A stretch of 6,695 nucleotides of DNA from Akkermansiaceae bacterium (lineage in GTDB: Bacteria > Verrucomicrobiota > Verrucomicrobiia > Verrucomicrobiales > Akkermansiaceae), in the NCBI GenBank assembly GCA_028293225.1, contig JAQGPE010000089.1, forward strand, positions 1 to 6,695. The letters are read 5' to 3'. The notes under the pieces were generated by a model. The model saw only the letters and a list, made by a program, of their open reading frames with translations. It was not told where the DNA came from and did not search any database. Shown here piece by piece: positions 5,648 through 6,695 of this stretch; the first letter of the stretch is position 1, and each line of letters starts with the position of its first letter. Position numbers and translations under genes: made by a program.

Positions 5648-6065
5648 GTCCCGCGCGGGGCTTGTCGTGATCCCAGGTATTCCGGTCATCCGGATCGTTC
5701 CCCAAGGTCGCTGAAATGCCATCCGGCCCGAGGCTGTAGAGTCCGAAGCCGTCCTTCAGCGAGCGGTCCCGGCGATACTGATAGGCGTGACCCCAGGCAT
5801 CGACGGGAAGCTTATCCATCAAAGGTGACCAGTTTTCGGCGGGCGGCAGGGATGCGGGCCTCTTGACGAGAGCGCTGAGTCCCTCTGCCTCCGTGGGCAG
5901 GCGGCCGTGGTTGACCTGGTACATTTTGACCGCGGAGCTGATCGAGCAAAGCGTGCCAAACGTGAAGTCACAATGGGTTCCTTCCCGCATGGGATCTGAA
6001 GCACACCGCCCCACCAGGAGAGCTACGGCGCCCGCCATCCCGAGAAGGCAGGGCTTGCCGATCAT
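5634..6065 (-). CDS. GspG-like (pseudopilin domain) exported protein without prepilin leader
   Basis: This 143-residue protein has a C-terminal half resembling the type II secretion major pseudopilin GspG. The matches are KMYQVNHGRLPTEAEGL (47-63, end of the long helix and the LPT.AEGL turn), LPVDAWGHAYQYR (86-98), YSLGPDG (110-116), and GNDPDDRNTW (122-131), equivalent to the calcium-binding loop. The N-terminus is not a pseudopilin leader. Instead of G-FTLIE it has MIGKPCLLGMAGAVALLVGRC, a hydrophobic segment that may be a signal or anchor. C21 resembles a lipidation site, but the preceding R breaks the lipobox. The extra cysteines C32 and C40 are unusual for GspG. It overlaps the upstream gene by four bases (ATGA), implying translational coupling; AGAGGA lies 12 bases before the start. 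A pilus-forming role is unlikely without the cleavable leader. Its stop lies within the convergent lipoprotein gene. Confidence 0.8.
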   Translation of the reverse strand: MIGKPCLLGMAGAVALLVGRCASDPMREGTHCDFTFGTLCSISSAVKMYQVNHGRLPTEAEGLSALVKRPASLPPAENWSPLMDKLPVDAWGHAYQYRRDRSLKDGFGLYSLGPDGISATLGNDPDDRNTWDHDKPRAGLTGS

Positions 6066-6601
6066 GGCTGGCTTTCGTCCTCTAGACGCTCGGTCATGAG
6101 GCCCTTCAGCACAAAGCCGAGGACGAGGGCGGCCACCGCCACTTGAGCGGTCCGGGGCTTGTAAGGATCGATGTGCACGGCCTTTTCTCGAGCTGTCCAG
6201 GAGTTCACGTCATCGGGGTCATTGCCTTCCGAATCGCTCACGCCATCCATCCCAAAACTATAGACGCCGTAGCCCGCCGGCAGGGCCGGGATCAGCCGGT
6301 ACTGATAGCCTCCTCCCCAACTGTCGAGGATGGAACCAGGGTGACCGGGGGACCACGATTCTGACCGGACGTCGCCCATGTGTTGCACCATGGCCTCCAG
6401 CGAAGGAGGGAGGGCGCCGGTCTCCTTCCGGTAGGCTTCGACCGTCTTGCTGATCTCGCCGACATCGCCGCGGGTCCGCTGGCATTTCGTCGTGGCGTCG
6501 ATGCGCTCGCAAACCGAGATGAAGACGACGAAGCCGAGATACAGCAGGCTGACCGTCAGCAGCAGCAGGTGAAAGAAATGGGACAGGGGTGAACGGCGCA
6601 T
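6062..6601 (-). CDS. GspG-like domain protein flanked by two membrane helices
   Basis: This 179-residue protein is homologous to the gene product downstream. A hydrophobic segment at 9-31 (HFFHLLLLTVSLLYLGFVVF) after basic MRRSPLSH is an uncleaved anchor, with no prepilin motif. Residues 40-75 (C40, then EISKTVEAYRKETGALPPSLEAM) align with the end of the pseudopilin helix and the LP.S.EAM turn. ILDSWGGGYQYR (91-102), YSFGMDG (114-120) and EGNDPDDVNSW (125-135) match the GspG D.WG..YQYR, S.G.DG and GNDPDD..W signatures. Unlike GspG, a second hydrophobic helix (151-168, TAQVAVAALVLGFVLKGL) follows the domain, then an acidic tail ERLEDESQP. With both helices in the membrane, the GspG-like domain would face the periplasm. 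No Shine-Dalgarno sequence precedes the ATG. It lies 15 bases after the end of the next upstream gene and overlaps the downstream gene by four bases, so all three probably form one operon. Specific function unknown. Confidence 0.8.
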   Translation of the reverse strand: MRRSPLSHFFHLLLLTVSLLYLGFVVFISVCERIDATTKCQRTRGDVGEISKTVEAYRKETGALPPSLEAMVQHMGDVRSESWSPGHPGSILDSWGGGYQYRLIPALPAGYGVYSFGMDGVSDSEGNDPDDVNSWTAREKAVHIDPYKPRTAQVAVAALVLGFVLKGLMTERLEDESQP

Positions 6602-6616
6602 GGAGGGGAACAGGGG

Positions 6617-6695
6617 TCAGCTTGCGAATACGAACAGGCGCTCCGGGCGGCTTTTCAGGAAGATCCCGGCGAGGCCGCCGGCGAGAAAGACGCCT
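6617..6695 (-). CDS. C-terminal tail of a membrane protein (5' truncated at window edge)
   Basis: The minus-strand frame is open from the window edge to a TGA at 6617-6619. It encodes about 25 residues: a hydrophobic stretch GVFLAGGLAGIFL, then KSRPERLFVFAS. This looks like the last transmembrane helix and short tail of a membrane protein. The stop is 15 bases from the start of the GspG-like gene on the same strand, so the two are probably co-transcribed. The helix-LK-charged-tail layout recalls the C-terminus of the following gene product (LVLGFVLKGLMTERLED), so it may be a third member of that family. That is a guess from a short stretch. Confidence 0.5.
   Translation of the reverse strand, partial: GVFLAGGLAGIFLKSRPERLFVFAS

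Noticed and set aside
5650..5659. Palindrome CCCGCGCGGG after the lipoprotein stop
   Set aside because: It can form only a three-base stem with a four-base loop, has no T tract, and lies in the coding sequence of the convergent gene, so it is not a terminator.
1..6695. Search for tRNA, rRNA, CRISPR repeats, transposase or phage genes
   Set aside because: I saw no regular repeat-spacer pattern, no cloverleaf-like sequence, no integrase or transposase motif, and no composition shift indicating recent transfer.

Overview
This 6.7 kb window is a dense, GC-rich chromosomal segment from a Gram-negative bacterium. The evidence for a Gram-negative host is several Sec signal peptides, two lipoprotein signals, TonB-like periplasmic domains and GspG-like (pseudopilin-type) domains. 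The thioredoxin-fold protein with a CPFVHKHY active site and a C-terminal YGCGVKY, the GspG-like proteins, and the near absence of Shine-Dalgarno sequences suggest the Planctomycetota/Verrucomicrobiota group, most likely a Verrucomicrobiota bacterium. That placement is inference; no rRNA or marker gene is present. I see no tRNA, rRNA, CRISPR array, insertion sequence or phage gene, and no gene-free stretch longer than 300 bases.

Layout: (1) 1-93, plus strand, the C-terminal tail of a membrane protein. (2) 104-724, minus strand, an unrecognised secreted protein, convergent with (1). (3) 865-1803, plus strand, a short-chain dehydrogenase/reductase transcribed divergently from (2). (4) 1880-2491, minus strand, an exported thioredoxin-fold protein convergent with the dehydrogenase; a strong intrinsic terminator lies between their ends. 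(5) A 287-base divergent intergenic region. (6) 2779-3948, plus strand, a PLP-dependent class I aminotransferase. (7) 4050-4403, plus strand, a small three-helix membrane protein. (8) 4550-4846 and 4892-5647, plus strand, two lipoproteins built from one and two TonB C-terminal-like domains. (9) 5634-6065 and 6062-6601, minus strand, overlapping genes for two related GspG-like proteins. Both lack a prepilin leader, and the second also has a C-terminal membrane helix. (10) 6617-6695, minus strand, the tail of a further membrane protein, probably the upstream member of the same operon.

Genes 1-7 look like unrelated single-gene housekeeping or accessory units with frequent strand switches and no shared pathway. 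The second half is more coherent: it encodes cell-envelope proteins in two small family clusters that converge, with their 3' ends overlapping by 14 bases. These clusters (TonB-domain lipoproteins without a TonB system, and GspG-like proteins without a secretion system) are the least ordinary content. Nothing here proves a new system; they look like lineage-specific duplicated envelope proteins of unknown function.
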